This document shows positions 46,676 to 56,836 of a DNA stretch of 64,000 nt, in pieces. The notes below the pieces were generated by a model. That model was not told the origin of the DNA. It saw only the letters and a program-made list of their open reading frames with translations, and did no database searches. Made by a program: the position numbers and the translations under genes. Position 1 is the stretch's first letter. Every line of letters starts with the position of its first letter. The stretch comes from Hymenobacter rubripertinctus. Its GTDB lineage: Bacteria > Bacteroidota > Bacteroidia > Cytophagales > Hymenobacteraceae. The stretch lies in assembly GCF_003583925.1 (NCBI RefSeq), contig NZ_QYCN01000001.1:62001-126000 (forward strand), in the 5' to 3' direction.

Positions 46676-46779
46676 TTCGGGGATGTTGAGTGTTGAAGGG
46701 GTTGAACCGAAAGGCTCCGGCGCAGCGCTTCGCAGGGGTGAGAAGCAGCCGGCGACGCAGCCCGGACGGGCTCAAGAAA

Positions 46780-47172
46780 TCAAACGCGACGACGTTTGGG
46801 CGGACGGCAGCCATTGTGGGGCAGCGGCGTCACGTCCTTGATGGTCGTTACCTCAATACCCACGTTACCCAGCGTCCGGATAGCCGACTCACGGCCAGCA
46901 CCCGGACCCTTCACGAATACTTCGGCTTTGCGCATACCGAGGTCGTGCGCAACTTTGCCAGCATCGGTCATAGCCATTTGAGCGGCGTAGGGGGTGTTCT
47001 TTTTAGAACCCCGGAAGCCCATCTTACCAGCCGACGCCCAGGAAATAACCTGGCCGTTGTTGTTGGTGATGGAAATGATGATGTTGTTGAAGGAGGCTTT
47101 GATGTGTACCTGACCTACGGGTTCAACAACGACAACGCGCTTCTTGGCTTTGTCTTTTCTTTTTTGTGCCAT
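46780..47172 (-). CDS. rpsK: 30S ribosomal protein S11
   Basis: 130 residues. The core motif [20 protein letters not shown] and the end [17 protein letters not shown] are typical; S11 forms part of the 30S platform near the Shine-Dalgarno cleft. The N-terminus has a lysine-rich extension ([16 protein letters not shown]). Confidence 0.98.
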   Translation of the reverse strand: MAQKRKDKAKKRVVVVEPVGQVHIKASFNNIIISITNNNGQVISWASAGKMGFRGSKKNTPYAAQMAMTDAGKVAHDLGMRKAEVFVKGPGAGRESAIRTLGNVGIEVTTIKDVTPLPHNGCRPPKRRRV

Positions 47173-47254
47173 TTGGTTATCGCAAAAAACTGCGGAAGGT
47201 GTTGAAGCCCGCTCCGACCAAAGGGTAGAGTCGGGCTTCGATTCCCGCTACAGA

Positions 47255-47632
47255 TTATTTAGTAGCTTTTTTCTTACCGGCAACGGTCTTACGCTTACCC
47301 TTGCGGGTACGCGAGTTGTTCTTGGTACGCTGACCACGAACTGGCAGACCTTTGCGGTGACGCAGACCCCGGTAGCAACCGATGTCCATGAGACGCTTGA
47401 TGTTGAGCTGAACTTCGGAACGCAACGCGCCTTCAGTCTTATACTCACCGGTGATGACGCTACGAATTTCGCCGGCCTCTTCTTCCGTCCAGTCCTTCAC
47501 TTTCTTGTTCAGGTCAACACCTGCTTTCGAAAGAATCTGCTGGGCCGAAGTACGACCGATGCCAAAAATGTAGGTCAGCGCGATTTCACCGCGTTTGTTG
47601 TCTGGGATGTCTACCCCTGCAATACGAGCCAT
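47255..47632 (-). CDS. rpsM: 30S ribosomal protein S13
   Basis: 125 residues with the usual start [20 protein letters not shown] and the tRNA-contacting basic C-terminus ([20 protein letters not shown]). It sits at the head of the 30S subunit. It follows rpmJ after a 114-base gap with no recognisable promoter box. Confidence 0.98.
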   Translation of the reverse strand: MARIAGVDIPDNKRGEIALTYIFGIGRTSAQQILSKAGVDLNKKVKDWTEEEAGEIRSVITGEYKTEGALRSEVQLNIKRLMDIGCYRGLRHRKGLPVRGQRTKNNSRTRKGKRKTVAGKKKATK

Positions 47633-47746
47633 GTGTTGAGTTTGGGTTTTTGGGGAGTTAGGGTCTTGGGGACCAGGTTTCGGTTAGGACAGTTTTCCTT
47701 CAAAAACCAAGTCCTCAGCACCCGATAGTCCCCAACTTCCAATGGA

Positions 47747-47863
47747 TTAGCCCTGCCGCTGCTTGTAGCGGGGGTTCTTTTTGTTGATAACGTAGAGCTT
47801 GCCTTTGCGGCGGATGATTTTGCAATCAACGCTACGCTTCTTTACGGACGCTTTGACTTTCAT
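47747..47863 (-). CDS. rpmJ: 50S ribosomal protein L36
   Basis: 38 residues: it starts [20 protein letters not shown] and ends NPRYKQRQG. Only one of the four zinc-ribbon ligands (Cys14) remains; the others are Ser, Asn and Arg, so this is the zinc-free form. It lies 9 bases after infA. It is short but unambiguous from sequence and context. Confidence 0.96.
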   Translation of the reverse strand: MKVKASVKKRSVDCKIIRRKGKLYVINKKNPRYKQRQG

Positions 47864-47872
47864 GTCGTCGGG

Positions 47873-48091
47873 TTATTTGTAACGGTACACAATTCGACCC
47901 TTCGACAAGTCGTAGGGCGACATTTCGAGTTTTACCTTATCTCCCGGCAGGATCTTGATGTAGTGCATCCGCATCTTACCCGAAATGTGGGCAATCAGCT
48001 GGTGACCATTTTCCAGCTCCACACGGAACATGGCGTTGGATAAGGCTTCCAGGATGACACCGTCCTGCTCAATGGAAGTTTGTTTGGCCAT
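47873..48091 (-). CDS. infA: Translation initiation factor IF-1
   Basis: 72 residues, one S1/OB-fold domain: [20 protein letters not shown], then [20 protein letters not shown]. It binds the 30S A site during initiation. It sits between map (4 bases upstream) and rpmJ (9 bases downstream), the conserved order in Bacteroidota. Confidence 0.98.
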   Translation of the reverse strand: MAKQTSIEQDGVILEALSNAMFRVELENGHQLIAHISGKMRMHYIKILPGDKVKLEMSPYDLSKGRIVYRYK

Positions 48092-48095
48092 AAGG

Positions 48096-48866
48096 CTACT
48101 GTAAGGCTTTTTCTATGTATTCGAAGGAGGTAAGTATTTCCGCCTTCTCTTTGCGAACAACAATGGTGTGTTCAAAGTGCGCCGAAGGCTTCAGGTCCTT
48201 GGTTCGGATAGTCCAGCCATCCTTTTCCTGAACCACGCTCTTCGTTCCCAGATTCACCATCGGCTCAATGGCCAACGTGAGTCCGGTCTGGAGTTTGAGG
48301 CCCGCGCCACGCTTACCGTAGTTAGGAACCTCGGGGCGCTCGTGCAGTTTCTGGCCGATACCATGCCCTACCAGTTCCCGAACTACGCCATAACCCAGTT
48401 TCTCAACGTGGTTCTGAATAGCGTAACTGACGTCCCCCATTCGGTTACCCGCCACGGCTTTCTCGATTCCGAGATACAACGACTTTTTGGTTTCCTCCAG
48501 CAGTTTAGTCACTTCGGGGGCCACCTCCCCTACCGGGTAGGTGTAGGCACTGTCGGCATGGTAACCATTGAGTAAAACCCCGCAGTCAATCGAAACAACG
48601 TCTCCACCTTTCAGCGTGTAGTCGCCCGGAAAACCATGCACCACCACCGAGTTGGGAGAGATGCAGAGACTATACTCAAACCCGTTATACCCTTTGAACG
48701 AAGGCTGTCCGCCATGGTCCCGGATGAATTCCTCGGCCCGCTGATCCAGCGCCCGGGTGGAAACTCCTTCCCGAATCATTTTGGCCACTTCGCCGTGGGC
48801 CTGCGCCAGCACTTTCGCGCTGGCTTTGATCAGATCAATTTCTTCCTCGGTTTTGTAAAAAATCAT
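48096..48866 (-). CDS. map: Type I methionine aminopeptidase
   Basis: 256 residues. It removes the initiator methionine from nascent proteins. All five metal ligands are in place: two Asp in [20 protein letters not shown], His in [20 protein letters not shown], Glu in [12 protein letters not shown] and Glu in [11 protein letters not shown]. It is cytosolic and ribosome-associated. It is 2 bases after secY and 4 before infA, so tightly coupled. Confidence 0.97.
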   Translation of the reverse strand: MIFYKTEEEIDLIKASAKVLAQAHGEVAKMIREGVSTRALDQRAEEFIRDHGGQPSFKGYNGFEYSLCISPNSVVVHGFPGDYTLKGGDVVSIDCGVLLNGYHADSAYTYPVGEVAPEVTKLLEETKKSLYLGIEKAVAGNRMGDVSYAIQNHVEKLGYGVVRELVGHGIGQKLHERPEVPNYGKRGAGLKLQTGLTLAIEPMVNLGTKSVVQEKDGWTIRTKDLKPSAHFEHTIVVRKEKAEILTSFEYIEKALQ

Positions 48867-48868
48867 TT

Positions 48869-50182
48869 CTACGAAGCGAGTGCGATATTCTGCGAACGGC
48901 CCCGGGTTTTGTTCGTTTTCATCATCCGGTCGTAATCCCGCATGAGCAGATAGCTCTTCACCTGATTCATGGTATCAAGCACCACGCCTACCATAATGAT
49001 AAGCGAAGTGCCCCCATAGAACTGGGCGAAAGAACGCGTAACCCCGGCCACAGATGCCAGAGCTGGCAGAATGGCAATAACAGCCAATGCCACGGCTCCA
49101 GGCAACGTAATGCGCGTCAGCACTTCATCAATAAACTCCGACGTATCCCGCCCAGGCTTTACGCCAGGAATGAATCCGCCGCTCCGCTTGAGGTCATCCG
49201 CAATCTGATTAGGATTGACGCTGATGGCCGTGTAGAAGTACGTAAAGATGATGATGAGCAAACCGAATACTACATTGTATACCCAATGGTTGGGCTGGAA
49301 CCAAGTTCCAATCATCGTAGCGGCGTCACTGTTCTTGTTCCAGGCCGAAGCGGCAATGGCAGGCACGAACATCAACGACTGCGCGAAAATGATCGGCATT
49401 ACACCGGCCGCATTTACTTTCATCGGGATATACTGACGCTGGGAGCTGAGTGAGGCGGCACCGCCTACCTGCTTGGCGTACTGCACCGGAATCTGCCGCA
49501 CCGCTTGGGTGAGGATGATAACGGCCATTACAACCAGGAACAGGACGGCCATTTCGATCAGGAAAATCAGCGAGCCACGCATGGTGCGTGCCTGAGCTTC
49601 TCCGATCAAAGCACCAGGCAGACGGGACACGATACCGATCATAATCAGCATCGAGATACCGTTGCCTATCCCTTTGTCAGTAATTTTCTCCCCCAGCCAC
49701 ATGCAAAACAGCGTACCCGCCGTTACAATCATGGCTGTGGAAACCGTAAAGAATACCCCCGGATTCATAATAGCTTCCGCATTGATGGTTGCAATAAAGC
49801 CAACCGATTGCAAAGCCACTATGGGAATGGTGAGGATACGCGTATACTGGTTGATCTTTTTCCGCCCTGATTCGCCTTCTTTTTGCAGCTTCTGGAAGTA
49901 AGGCACTGCAATAGTCAGCAGCTGCAATACAATAGAAGCCGAAATGTAGGGCATAATGCCCAGGGCGAAAATAGACGCGTGGCTGAAAGCCCCACCCAGC
50001 AGAGTATCCAGAATGCCCAGAACGCCAGAAGCACCGGCTTTGAGCCGGTTAGGATCGACGCCCGGGAGCACTACGTAAGAGCCCAGCCGGTAAATGGCAA
50101 TGAAAAAAAGCGTATTGAAGATCCGCGTGCGCAGATCTTCAATCGCAAATACATTCTTTATCTGTTCGATAAGTTTTTTCAT
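48869..50182 (-). CDS. secY: Protein translocase subunit SecY
   Basis: 437 residues with ten membrane helices. Landmarks are LGIMPYISASIVLQLLTIAV in helix 2, TQAVRQIPVQYAKQVGG in the cytosolic loop and NPNQIADDLKRSGGFIPGVK before helix 9. It forms the inner-membrane channel worked by SecA (8296-11697). It follows rplO in the spc-type cluster. Confidence 0.98.
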   Translation of the reverse strand: MKKLIEQIKNVFAIEDLRTRIFNTLFFIAIYRLGSYVVLPGVDPNRLKAGASGVLGILDTLLGGAFSHASIFALGIMPYISASIVLQLLTIAVPYFQKLQKEGESGRKKINQYTRILTIPIVALQSVGFIATINAEAIMNPGVFFTVSTAMIVTAGTLFCMWLGEKITDKGIGNGISMLIMIGIVSRLPGALIGEAQARTMRGSLIFLIEMAVLFLVVMAVIILTQAVRQIPVQYAKQVGGAASLSSQRQYIPMKVNAAGVMPIIFAQSLMFVPAIAASAWNKNSDAATMIGTWFQPNHWVYNVVFGLLIIIFTYFYTAISVNPNQIADDLKRSGGFIPGVKPGRDTSEFIDEVLTRITLPGAVALAVIAILPALASVAGVTRSFAQFYGGTSLIIMVGVVLDTMNQVKSYLLMRDYDRMMKTNKTRGRSQNIALAS

Positions 50183-50195
50183 TGCTTGGTAGGTG

Positions 50196-50639
50196 CTACA
50201 GCGTCACGGCTTTGCCACCGGCCTTCTCAATAGCTTCAATAGCCGACTTGGAGAAAGCGTGAGCATGTACTTCCAGTGCCTTGGTGATTTCACCACGGCC
50301 CAGAACTTTGATCTTGGCGCTCTTCGAGGCCAAACCAGCCGTTACGAAGAAGGCCGCATCCATCGTGGTGGTGCCGTTTTCGGTCAGGGCAGCCAGCACA
50401 TCAATGTTGATGGCCTTGTACTCTATCCGATTGATGTTTTTGAAGCCAAATTTAGGCACCCGGCGCTGCAAAGGCATCTGACCGCCTTCGAAGCCCGACT
50501 TCTTGGAGTAACCCGAACGGGACTTGGCACCTTTGTGACCGCGCGTCGATGTGCCGCCACGGCCGGAACCCGTGCCCCGACCGATACGCTTGATGTTGCG
50601 AGTCGAGCCGGCGGCGGGTTGGAGATTGCTGAGATTCAT
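50196..50639 (-). CDS. rplO: 50S ribosomal protein L15
   Basis: 147 residues. The N-terminal Gly/Arg-rich stretch KRIGRGTGSGRGGTSTRGHK is the L15 hallmark, and the C-terminal fold contains VHAHAFSKSAIEAIEKAGGK. It is a late assembly protein of the 50S subunit. It lies 13 bases before secY and 13 after rpmD. Confidence 0.98.
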   Translation of the reverse strand: MNLSNLQPAAGSTRNIKRIGRGTGSGRGGTSTRGHKGAKSRSGYSKKSGFEGGQMPLQRRVPKFGFKNINRIEYKAINIDVLAALTENGTTTMDAAFFVTAGLASKSAKIKVLGRGEITKALEVHAHAFSKSAIEAIEKAGGKAVTL

Positions 50640-50652
50640 TTTCGGGAGATTC

Positions 50653-50832
50653 CTAAAGTTCGGTTACTTCCAACAGATGCTGAACGGCTTTGATCATGCC
50701 CACTACTGCCGGAGTTCCCTCCACAGTTTTTGAGCTGTTCATTTTGCCGAGGCCCAAGGCCTGCACAGTGCGCTTCTGACGCTCAGGGCGGTCAATAGTG
50801 CTTTTTACGAGTTTGATTTGGAACTGCGCCAT
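50653..50832 (-). CDS. rpmD: 50S ribosomal protein L30
   Basis: 59 residues, translated by hand: MAQFQIKLVKSTIDRPERQK at the start and MIKAVQHLLEVTEL at the end. It has the L30 core LGLGKMNSSKTVEGTPAVVG. It begins 6 bases after rpsE and ends 13 before rplO, the expected place. Confidence 0.96.
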   Translation of the reverse strand: MAQFQIKLVKSTIDRPERQKRTVQALGLGKMNSSKTVEGTPAVVGMIKAVQHLLEVTEL

Positions 50833-50838
50833 CGTCTC

Positions 50839-51447
50839 TTAACCGTTAAAAACTTGAGCGAGGGTAATGCCACGGGCCTGAGCAATCTGCAACGGGTCGC
50901 GCATTTTCAGCAGGGCGTCGAAGGTAGCCTTCACCACGTTGTGGGGGTTCGACGAACCTTTCGACTTGGCCAGTACATCCTTGATACCGGCGCTTTCGAA
51001 CACGGCACGCATAGCACCGCCCGCAATTACACCCGTACCAGCGGCGGCCGGCTGAACCAGCACGAAACCACCCGAATACTTGCCTTCCATTACGTGGGGA
51101 ACAGTGTGCTTGTAAAGCGGCACCTTCACCAGGTTTTTCTTCGCGTCGTCAATGCCTTTGGCAATGGCGTCGGTTACTTCGTTGGCTTTGCCGAGGCCGT
51201 AGCCCACGGTGCCATTGCCATCGCCTACTACTACGATAGCCGAGAAGCTGAAGCGACGACCACCTTTTACCACTTTGGCAACGCGGTTGATAGCAACTAC
51301 TTTCTCTTTCAGATCGGAGTCGCCGGTACGCGAATCGTTTTCTTTGTTACGGTCATTGCCGCCCCGACGGTCATTGCCACCACCCCGGGGGCTGTTGCCG
51401 CCGCGGTCGTTACCACCACCCCGAGGGCCGTTGTTAAATTCTGCCAT
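50839..51447 (-). CDS. rpsE: 30S ribosomal protein S5
   Basis: 202 residues. The first 45 residues are a low-complexity Gly/Asn/Arg-rich extension ([20 protein letters not shown]) not found in E. coli S5 (167 residues). The double-stranded-RNA-binding fold starts at [20 protein letters not shown], and the C-terminal domain has [21 protein letters not shown]5 helps decoding accuracy. It lies in the spc-type order. Confidence 0.97.
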   Translation of the reverse strand: MAEFNNGPRGGGNDRGGNSPRGGGNDRRGGNDRNKENDSRTGDSDLKEKVVAINRVAKVVKGGRRFSFSAIVVVGDGNGTVGYGLGKANEVTDAIAKGIDDAKKNLVKVPLYKHTVPHVMEGKYSGGFVLVQPAAAGTGVIAGGAMRAVFESAGIKDVLAKSKGSSNPHNVVKATFDALLKMRDPLQIAQARGITLAQVFNG

Positions 51448-51456
51448 GAGGATAGA

Positions 51457-51807
51457 TTAGAAATTGAGGCCGCCTTCGCGGGCTCCTTCTGCCAATGATT
51501 TTACGCGGCCGTGGTAGAGGTAACCGGAGCGGTCAAATACCACTTTCGAAATTCCTTTTCCAGTAGCACGGGCGGCAAGTTCTTTGCCGACTGCGGCGGC
51601 GAGGGCGACTCCGTTGCCCCCTTCCACCGAAACGTGCTTCGAGGAAGCAGACGCCAGCGTGTTACCGGTCGTGTCATCAATAATCTGAGCATAAATGCCC
51701 GTATTACTGCGGAACACCGACAAACGCGGACGCTCGGACGTGCCAGCCACCTTAGTGCGGATGATGCGCTGGATCCGTTTTCTTCTAGTTGCTTTATCGA
51801 AAGCCAT
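51457..51807 (-). CDS. rplR: 50S ribosomal protein L18
   Basis: 116 residues. It has [20 protein letters not shown] and the end [20 protein letters not shown], typical L18 segments; it carries 5S rRNA into the 50S subunit. It lies 9 bases from both rplF and rpsE. Confidence 0.98.
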   Translation of the reverse strand: MAFDKATRRKRIQRIIRTKVAGTSERPRLSVFRSNTGIYAQIIDDTTGNTLASASSKHVSVEGGNGVALAAAVGKELAARATGKGISKVVFDRSGYLYHGRVKSLAEGAREGGLNF

Positions 51808-51816
51808 GGTGCGTTA

Positions 51817-52371
51817 TTATTTCGAAGCCGTTTTACCAGCCTTACGACGAATCTGCTCACCCACGAAACGCACGCCTTTGCCTTTGTAAGGCTCAACTTT
51901 GCGCAACGAGCGAATCTTTGCTGCTACCTGGCCCAGCAACTGCTTGTCGATGCTGGTGAGGGTAACGATGGGGTTTTTACCTTTTTCAGTTACTGCCGTA
52001 GCGGTAACCTCGGCTGGCAGAGCCAAGAAGATGTTGTGCGAGTAGCCCAACGAAAGCTCCAGGGTAGTACCAGCCATGGCGGCTTTGTAGCCTACACCAA
52101 CCAATTCCAGCTTTTCTTCCAGACCGTTGCTCACGCCGCTTACGGCGTTGTTGAGCAGCGAGCGGTAGAGGCCGTGCATAGCTTTATGGCGCTTCTGCTC
52201 CGTAGGGCGGGTTACCACCAGTTGGCCGTCTTCCGTGGCCACGGTGATGTCGCGGTCAACGGGAACCACCAAGGTACCTTTCGGACCCTTCACGGTTACC
52301 TTGTTTTCGTTGCTCACTTCAATCTGCACGTTGTCGGGCAGGCTGATGGGCAGTTTACCAATGCGTGACAT
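51817..52371 (-). CDS. rplF: 50S ribosomal protein L6
   Basis: 184 residues with the two L6 repeats. The start is MSRIGKLPISLPDNVQIEVS and the C-terminal signature KVEPYKGKGVRFVGEQIRRK. It lies near the factor-binding centre of the 50S subunit. Confidence 0.98.
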   Translation of the reverse strand: MSRIGKLPISLPDNVQIEVSNENKVTVKGPKGTLVVPVDRDITVATEDGQLVVTRPTEQKRHKAMHGLYRSLLNNAVSGVSNGLEEKLELVGVGYKAAMAGTTLELSLGYSHNIFLALPAEVTATAVTEKGKNPIVTLTSIDKQLLGQVAAKIRSLRKVEPYKGKGVRFVGEQIRRKAGKTASK

Positions 52372-52391
52372 AGTTTCTGTTTCCTTTCAGA

Positions 52392-52790
52392 TTAGTAAAC
52401 GTAGCACAGCACTTCGCCGCCCACATTCTCAGCTTTCGCTTCTTTCTCCGTCATCACGCCCTTCGACGTGGAGAGAATGGCGATACCCAAGCCACTGAGT
52501 ACGCGGGGCATGTTGCCCACGTGCGCATACTGGCGCAGACCGGGCGTGCTCACGCGCTGCAATTTCGTAATAGCCGGCACCTTCGTGGTGGGGTTGTACT
52601 TGAGGGCGATTTTAATCGTGCCCTGCACGGCGGCATCATCAAACCGGTAGCTCTGAATGTAGCCCTTTTTATAGAGCACCTTCGTAATCTCCTTTTTGAT
52701 GTTGCTGGCCGGAATTTCCACCACCCGGTGGTTTGCCTTGATGGCATTGCGTACCCGGGTCAGGTAGTCGGCAATTGGATCTGTGTTCAT
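52392..52790 (-). CDS. rpsH: 30S ribosomal protein S8
   Basis: 132 residues. It begins MNTDPIADYLTRVRNAIKAN and ends with the RNA-binding LSTSKGVMTEKEAKAENVGG region. It is a primary 16S binder and regulates the spc operon in E. coli. Here it is the first gene after a 240-base gap carrying a TATCTTTG -7 box and an inverted repeat, so a new transcript probably starts before it. Confidence 0.98.
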   Translation of the reverse strand: MNTDPIADYLTRVRNAIKANHRVVEIPASNIKKEITKVLYKKGYIQSYRFDDAAVQGTIKIALKYNPTTKVPAITKLQRVSTPGLRQYAHVGNMPRVLSGLGIAILSTSKGVMTEKEAKAENVGGEVLCYVY

Positions 52791-52828
52791 TCGATTGTGA
52801 AAAGGCAGCGCCCATTTTTAGGGAGCCG

Positions 52829-52836
52829 CAAAGATA
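52829..52836 (-). promoter_or_regulatory. Internal -7 box before rpsH
   Basis: The minus strand reads TATCTTTG. The predicted transcript start is near 52826, with a leader of about 35 bases before the rpsH ATG (52790). Confidence 0.55.
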
Positions 52837-52837
52837 T

Positions 52838-52876
52838 GAAAATTTCGCCGGCCCGGAAAGGGTCAGCGAAATTTTC
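52838..52876. repeat. 11-bp inverted repeat between rpsN and rpsH
   Basis: GAAAATTTCGC (52838-52848) pairs exactly with GCGAAATTTTC (52866-52876). It abuts the -7 box and spans the -33 region of the predicted rpsH promoter, so it could be an operator or part of a terminator for the upstream genes. Confidence 0.5.
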
Positions 52877-53030
52877 GGTTAAGACTACTCGGCTCGGCTT
52901 GTTGAGGCTCGGCCAATGGTTTCTTTCGGCAACCTGCCAAATTTTGGAGAAGATGAAGGATAAGAGAGCAAAAAGAATACAGACCTAAATCCCTAGTTCC
53001 TTCGTTCTCTATCCCTCATATATTCTCAAT

Positions 53031-53300
53031 CTACCAGCTCGACTTGGTTACGCCGGGAATTTTGCCGGCGAGGGCCATCTCGCGGAAGCGCACCCGGCTG
53101 ATGCCGAACTTGCGCATGTAACCACGAGGACGGCCGTCGATTTTGTCGCGGTTATGCAGACGTACGGGCGACGCGTTGCGGGGCAACTTGTCCAGACCTT
53201 CGTAATCGCCAGCCGCTTTCAGGGCCTTACGCTTTTCGGCGTAACGGGCAACGGTAGCGATACGCTTCCGTTCCCGTGCTTTCATGCTTTCCTTAGCCAT
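53031..53300 (-). CDS. rpsN: 30S ribosomal protein S14
   Basis: 89 residues from the ATG at 53300; the frame is open further upstream, but that part lies within rplE. It is the long zinc-free (C-minus) form: [20 protein letters not shown], then [20 protein letters not shown] and the conserved end [11 protein letters not shown]. The start overlaps the last 8 bases of rplE. Confidence 0.97.
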   Translation of the reverse strand: MAKESMKARERKRIATVARYAEKRKALKAAGDYEGLDKLPRNASPVRLHNRDKIDGRPRGYMRKFGISRVRFREMALAGKIPGVTKSSW

Positions 53301-53853
53301 TGTTTTGTTTCTTGGCGTTAGCGAACGGCATACCAAAGGCCTTGAGCAGCTCATAGCTCTGCTCATCGTTTTCGGCGGTCGTCACAAAAGTGATGTCCAT
53401 ACCGGCAATGGCCTTGATCTTGTCGATCGAGATTTCCGGGAAAATGATTTGCTCTTTTACGCCCAGGGTATAGTTGCCCCGGCCGTCGAAGCCCTTATCG
53501 TTGATGCCTTTGAAGTCACGTACGCGGGGCAGTGCCACAGTCAGCAAACGATCCAGGAATTCGTACATCTGAGCGCCACGCAGGGTTACGCGGGCTCCTA
53601 TGGGCATCCCTTCACGCAGTTTGAAGTTCGACACCGAACGCTTGGCGATGGTAGGAACCGCTTTCTGACCAGTAATGATCGTCAGCTCATCCACTCCATT
53701 GTCCACCAGCTTCTTATCGGCTACTGCCGATCCGATACCGCGGTTGATGCAGATCTTGGTGATGCGCGGTACCTGCATGGTGCTCTTGAACTGGAATTTC
53801 TCCTGGAGCGCGGGTACTACTTCTTTCTTGTATTTTTCTTTGAGTCGAGCCAT
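53293..53853 (-). CDS. rplE: 50S ribosomal protein L5
   Basis: 186 residues. [20 protein letters not shown] and [20 protein letters not shown] are L5 signatures; it binds 5S rRNA and the P-site tRNA. It lies 12 bases after rplX, and its 3' end overlaps rpsN. Confidence 0.98.
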   Translation of the reverse strand: MARLKEKYKKEVVPALQEKFQFKSTMQVPRITKICINRGIGSAVADKKLVDNGVDELTIITGQKAVPTIAKRSVSNFKLREGMPIGARVTLRGAQMYEFLDRLLTVALPRVRDFKGINDKGFDGRGNYTLGVKEQIIFPEISIDKIKAIAGMDITFVTTAENDEQSYELLKAFGMPFANAKKQNNG

Positions 53854-53865
53854 GGTCGGGAGCGG

Positions 53866-54129
53866 TTAGGCGTTGGCCGAGTCCACGCGCTTCACGTTGC
53901 TCACGTGAATCGGGGCCTCGATCTTGGTGATGCCGCCCTGGGGGTTCTTCGCACTGGGTTTGTTGTGCTTGGTTGCCAGGTTCAGGCCTTCCACGATAAC
54001 ACGCTGCGTCGAACGGTTCACCGACTTAATGGTGCCGGTTTTACCCTTCTCGTCGCCGGAAATCACCAAAACGGTGTCACCGGTTTTCACGTGCAGTTTC
54101 GTAGGCGTTGCTTTCGTTTTCGTTGCCAT
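53866..54129 (-). CDS. rplX: 50S ribosomal protein L24
   Basis: 87 residues, shorter than E. coli L24 (104). The KOW motif region is HVKTGDTVLVISGDEKGKTG, followed by VIVEGLNLATKHNKPSAKNP. It initiates 50S assembly near the exit tunnel. The C-terminus (APIHVSNVKRVDSANA) ends earlier than in most relatives but keeps the final strand. Confidence 0.97.
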   Translation of the reverse strand: MATKTKATPTKLHVKTGDTVLVISGDEKGKTGTIKSVNRSTQRVIVEGLNLATKHNKPSAKNPQGGITKIEAPIHVSNVKRVDSANA

Positions 54130-54132
54130 TGC

Positions 54133-54501
54133 TTAGAGAACTTCAGGAGCCAGCGAAACGATCTTCATGAACTGGCGCTCACGTAGCTCACGGGCTACGG
54201 GGCCGAAGATGCGGGTACCGCGAGGCTCGTCGTTATTGTTGAGCAGTACGGCCGCGTTGTCATCGAACCGGATGTAAGAGCCGTCCTTGCGACGAACTTC
54301 CTTCTTGGTACGAACAACAACTGCTTTCGATACAGTGCCTTTTTTAGCGTTGCCGGAAGAAATAGCCGACTTGATGGCGACTACAATCTTGTCGCCTACG
54401 CTGGCGTACTTCTTGCCCGTGCCACCGAGGACACGAATGCAGAGAACTTCTTTGGCGCCGCTGTTATCAGCGACGGTCAGACGGGATTCTTGCTGTATCA
54501 T
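54133..54501 (-). CDS. rplN: 50S ribosomal protein L14
   Basis: 122 residues, the standard length. Signatures are [20 protein letters not shown] and the end APEVL; it contacts the 30S subunit at bridge B8. It is one base after rpsQ. Confidence 0.98.
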   Translation of the reverse strand: MIQQESRLTVADNSGAKEVLCIRVLGGTGKKYASVGDKIVVAIKSAISSGNAKKGTVSKAVVVRTKKEVRRKDGSYIRFDDNAAVLLNNNDEPRGTRIFGPVARELRERQFMKIVSLAPEVL

Positions 54502-54502
54502 C

Positions 54503-54796
54503 TTACTTGGCGCGTTCTACAATTTCTACCAATCTCCACCGCTTGCTTTTGCTTAGCGGGCGGGTGCTCATGATGCGCACTGTATCGCCTTCGCCGCACT
54601 CGTTGTTCTCGTCGTGGGCCATGAACTTGGTCGACTTGGTAACGAATTTGCCGTAGATCGGGTGCTTCATCTTGCTCTCCACCATTACCGTGATAGATTT
54701 ATCCATCTTGGAGGAGGTGACGCGGCCGATGATTTCTTTGCGCAGGTTCCGCTCAGTGGTAGCGGCAATGCCCTGCTGTTCTTCGTTGTTTGCCAT
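54503..54796 (-). CDS. rpsQ: 30S ribosomal protein S17
   Basis: 97 residues, OB fold: [20 protein letters not shown], then [21 protein letters not shown] short Glu/Gln-rich N-terminal arm precedes the core. It is a primary 16S binder. Confidence 0.98.
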   Translation of the reverse strand: MANNEEQQGIAATTERNLRKEIIGRVTSSKMDKSITVMVESKMKHPIYGKFVTKSTKFMAHDENNECGEGDTVRIMSTRPLSKSKRWRLVEIVERAK

Positions 54797-54798
54797 CG

Positions 54799-55011
54799 TT
54801 AGTTAGCAGTGTTTGTAGCCTGCTCATTCTCGCGACGCTTCAACTCAGTCAGCAGACGGGCGACGTTTTTGCGGGCTTGCTTCAGACGGAGCGGGTTTTC
54901 CAACGGCGAGATGGCGTGCGCGAAGCGCATGGTCTGACCCGAGGTCTGCTCGGTCTTCAATTGATTTTTGAGGTCCTCTACTGAGAGGTTACGGATTTCG
55001 GCGTTCTTCAT
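54799..55011 (-). CDS. rpmC: 50S ribosomal protein L29
   Basis: 70 residues, two helices: [20 protein letters not shown], then [20 protein letters not shown]. It sits at the tunnel exit near L23. Single-base spacing to rplP. Confidence 0.97.
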   Translation of the reverse strand: MKNAEIRNLSVEDLKNQLKTEQTSGQTMRFAHAISPLENPLRLKQARKNVARLLTELKRRENEQATNTAN

Positions 55012-55012
55012 C

Positions 55013-55438
<426 letters not shown>

Positions 55439-55477
55439 GAGTTATGTAGTATTAAAATTCGAGAGAAAGGGAAAGGA

Positions 55478-56350
55478 CTAGCGACGTGGTGCGCCACCGC
55501 CCCGGTTGCCACCGGCACCGCCCTGGCCACCCTGGCCGCCTTGGCCACCTGGACCCCGACGCTGACCGCCGCGGCTGTCGCCGCCCCGATCACCACCGCT
55601 GCGGCTGTCGCCACCCCGGTCGTTGCGGTCGCGGCGCGGGCCACGCTCACTGCGCGGGCCACGGTCGTTGCGGCTGTCGCCACCCTGACCGCCAGCGGGC
55701 TGCTGGTTAGGCGAGAGGTCGGGCTTGCCGAACACTTCGCCACGCATTACCCACACCTTGATGCCAATTTTGCCATACACTGTCTGGGCTTCCGAGAGAG
55801 CGTAGTCAATATCAGCCCGCAGCGTGTGCAGGGGAGTGCGGCCTTCTTTGTACTGCTCGGAACGAGCAATCTCGGCCCCACCCAAACGACCACCGCACTG
55901 GATTTTGATGCCTTCGGCACCAACGCGCATAGCAGCCTGGATAGCCATCTTCATGGCCCGACGGAACGAGATCCGGGCAGCCAGCTGCTGAGCGATGCTC
56001 TCGCCAACCAGCTTGGCGTCCAGTTCAGGGCGCTTGATCTCGAAAATGTTGATCTGAACGTCCTTGCCGGTTATCTGCTTCAGCTCGTCCTTAATCTTGT
56101 CCACTTCGGCACCGCCTTTACCAATCACTACGCCCGGACGGGCGGTGTTGATGGTAATGGTCACGCGCTTCAGCGTGCGCTCGATTACGATGCGGCTGAT
56201 GCCGCCCTTCGGAATACGAGCGTTGATGTATTTGCGGATTTTCTCGTCCTCCACCAGCTTGTCGGCAAAGTCCTTGCCGCCGTACCAGTTCGAGTCCCAT
56301 CCTTTAATGACGCCCAGACGGAAGCCAACCGGATTTACTTTCTGTCCCAT
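55478..56350 (-). CDS. rpsC: 30S ribosomal protein S3 with RGG-rich tail
   Basis: 290 residues. The standard S3 core (1 to about 212) has [20 protein letters not shown], the KH motif [20 protein letters not shown] and [20 protein letters not shown]. The last about 75 residues are a Gly/Arg/Asp-rich low-complexity tail with many RGG-like units ([20 protein letters not shown]), absent from E. coli S3 (233 residues). S3 lines the mRNA entry site and has helicase activity in E. coli. Confidence 0.97.
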   Translation of the reverse strand: MGQKVNPVGFRLGVIKGWDSNWYGGKDFADKLVEDEKIRKYINARIPKGGISRIVIERTLKRVTITINTARPGVVIGKGGAEVDKIKDELKQITGKDVQINIFEIKRPELDAKLVGESIAQQLAARISFRRAMKMAIQAAMRVGAEGIKIQCGGRLGGAEIARSEQYKEGRTPLHTLRADIDYALSEAQTVYGKIGIKVWVMRGEVFGKPDLSPNQQPAGGQGGDSRNDRGPRSERGPRRDRNDRGGDSRSGGDRGGDSRGGQRRGPGGQGGQGGQGGAGGNRGGGAPRR

Positions 56351-56355
56351 AGTGC

Positions 56356-56835
56356 TTATGCGGTGGCTTCTGCCTTGGTTTCAGTTGATTTCTTCGAGCT
56401 ACGACGCGCGGCTTTCGGCTTAGCTTGCGCCGTAGCCTCAGTGCCTTTCGTCTCAGCAGCCTGCTTGGCGGCAGCTTTGCTACCGAGCGGTTCTACTTTC
56501 GAGTCGATGATCAGCGTCACGTGGTTGCTACGCTTGCGGATGCGGTGGCCACGACCCTGGGGGGCGGGGCGCAGACGCTTCAGCATGCGACCTTCATCCA
56601 CGAAAATCTCTTTGATGTAGAGGTTAGCATCCTCAATGCGCTCGTCCTCGTTCTTCTGCTGCCAGTTGGCCAAAGCCGACAGGAGCAGTTTCTCGATTTT
56701 AGGAGCGCCCGAGTTGGCCTCAAATTTCAGCAGGCCGAGGGCCCGGGTCACTTTCTGACCACGGACCAGGTTGGCTACCAGGCGCATCTTGCGCGGCGAG
56801 GTAGGCACGTTCCGGAGTTTAGCTACTGCTTCCAT
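56356..56835 (-). CDS. rplV: 50S ribosomal protein L22 with C-terminal extension
   Basis: 159 residues from the ATG at 56835, one base after rpsS; the open frame upstream lies within rpsS. The L22 core (1 to about 112) has [20 protein letters not shown] and the tunnel hairpin region [20 protein letters not shown]. The last about 45 residues are an Ala/Lys/Thr/Glu-rich tail not present in E. coli L22 (110 residues). Confidence 0.97.
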   Translation of the reverse strand: MEAVAKLRNVPTSPRKMRLVANLVRGQKVTRALGLLKFEANSGAPKIEKLLLSALANWQQKNEDERIEDANLYIKEIFVDEGRMLKRLRPAPQGRGHRIRKRSNHVTLIIDSKVEPLGSKAAAKQAAETKGTEATAQAKPKAARRSSKKSTETKAEATA

Positions 56836-56836
56836 A

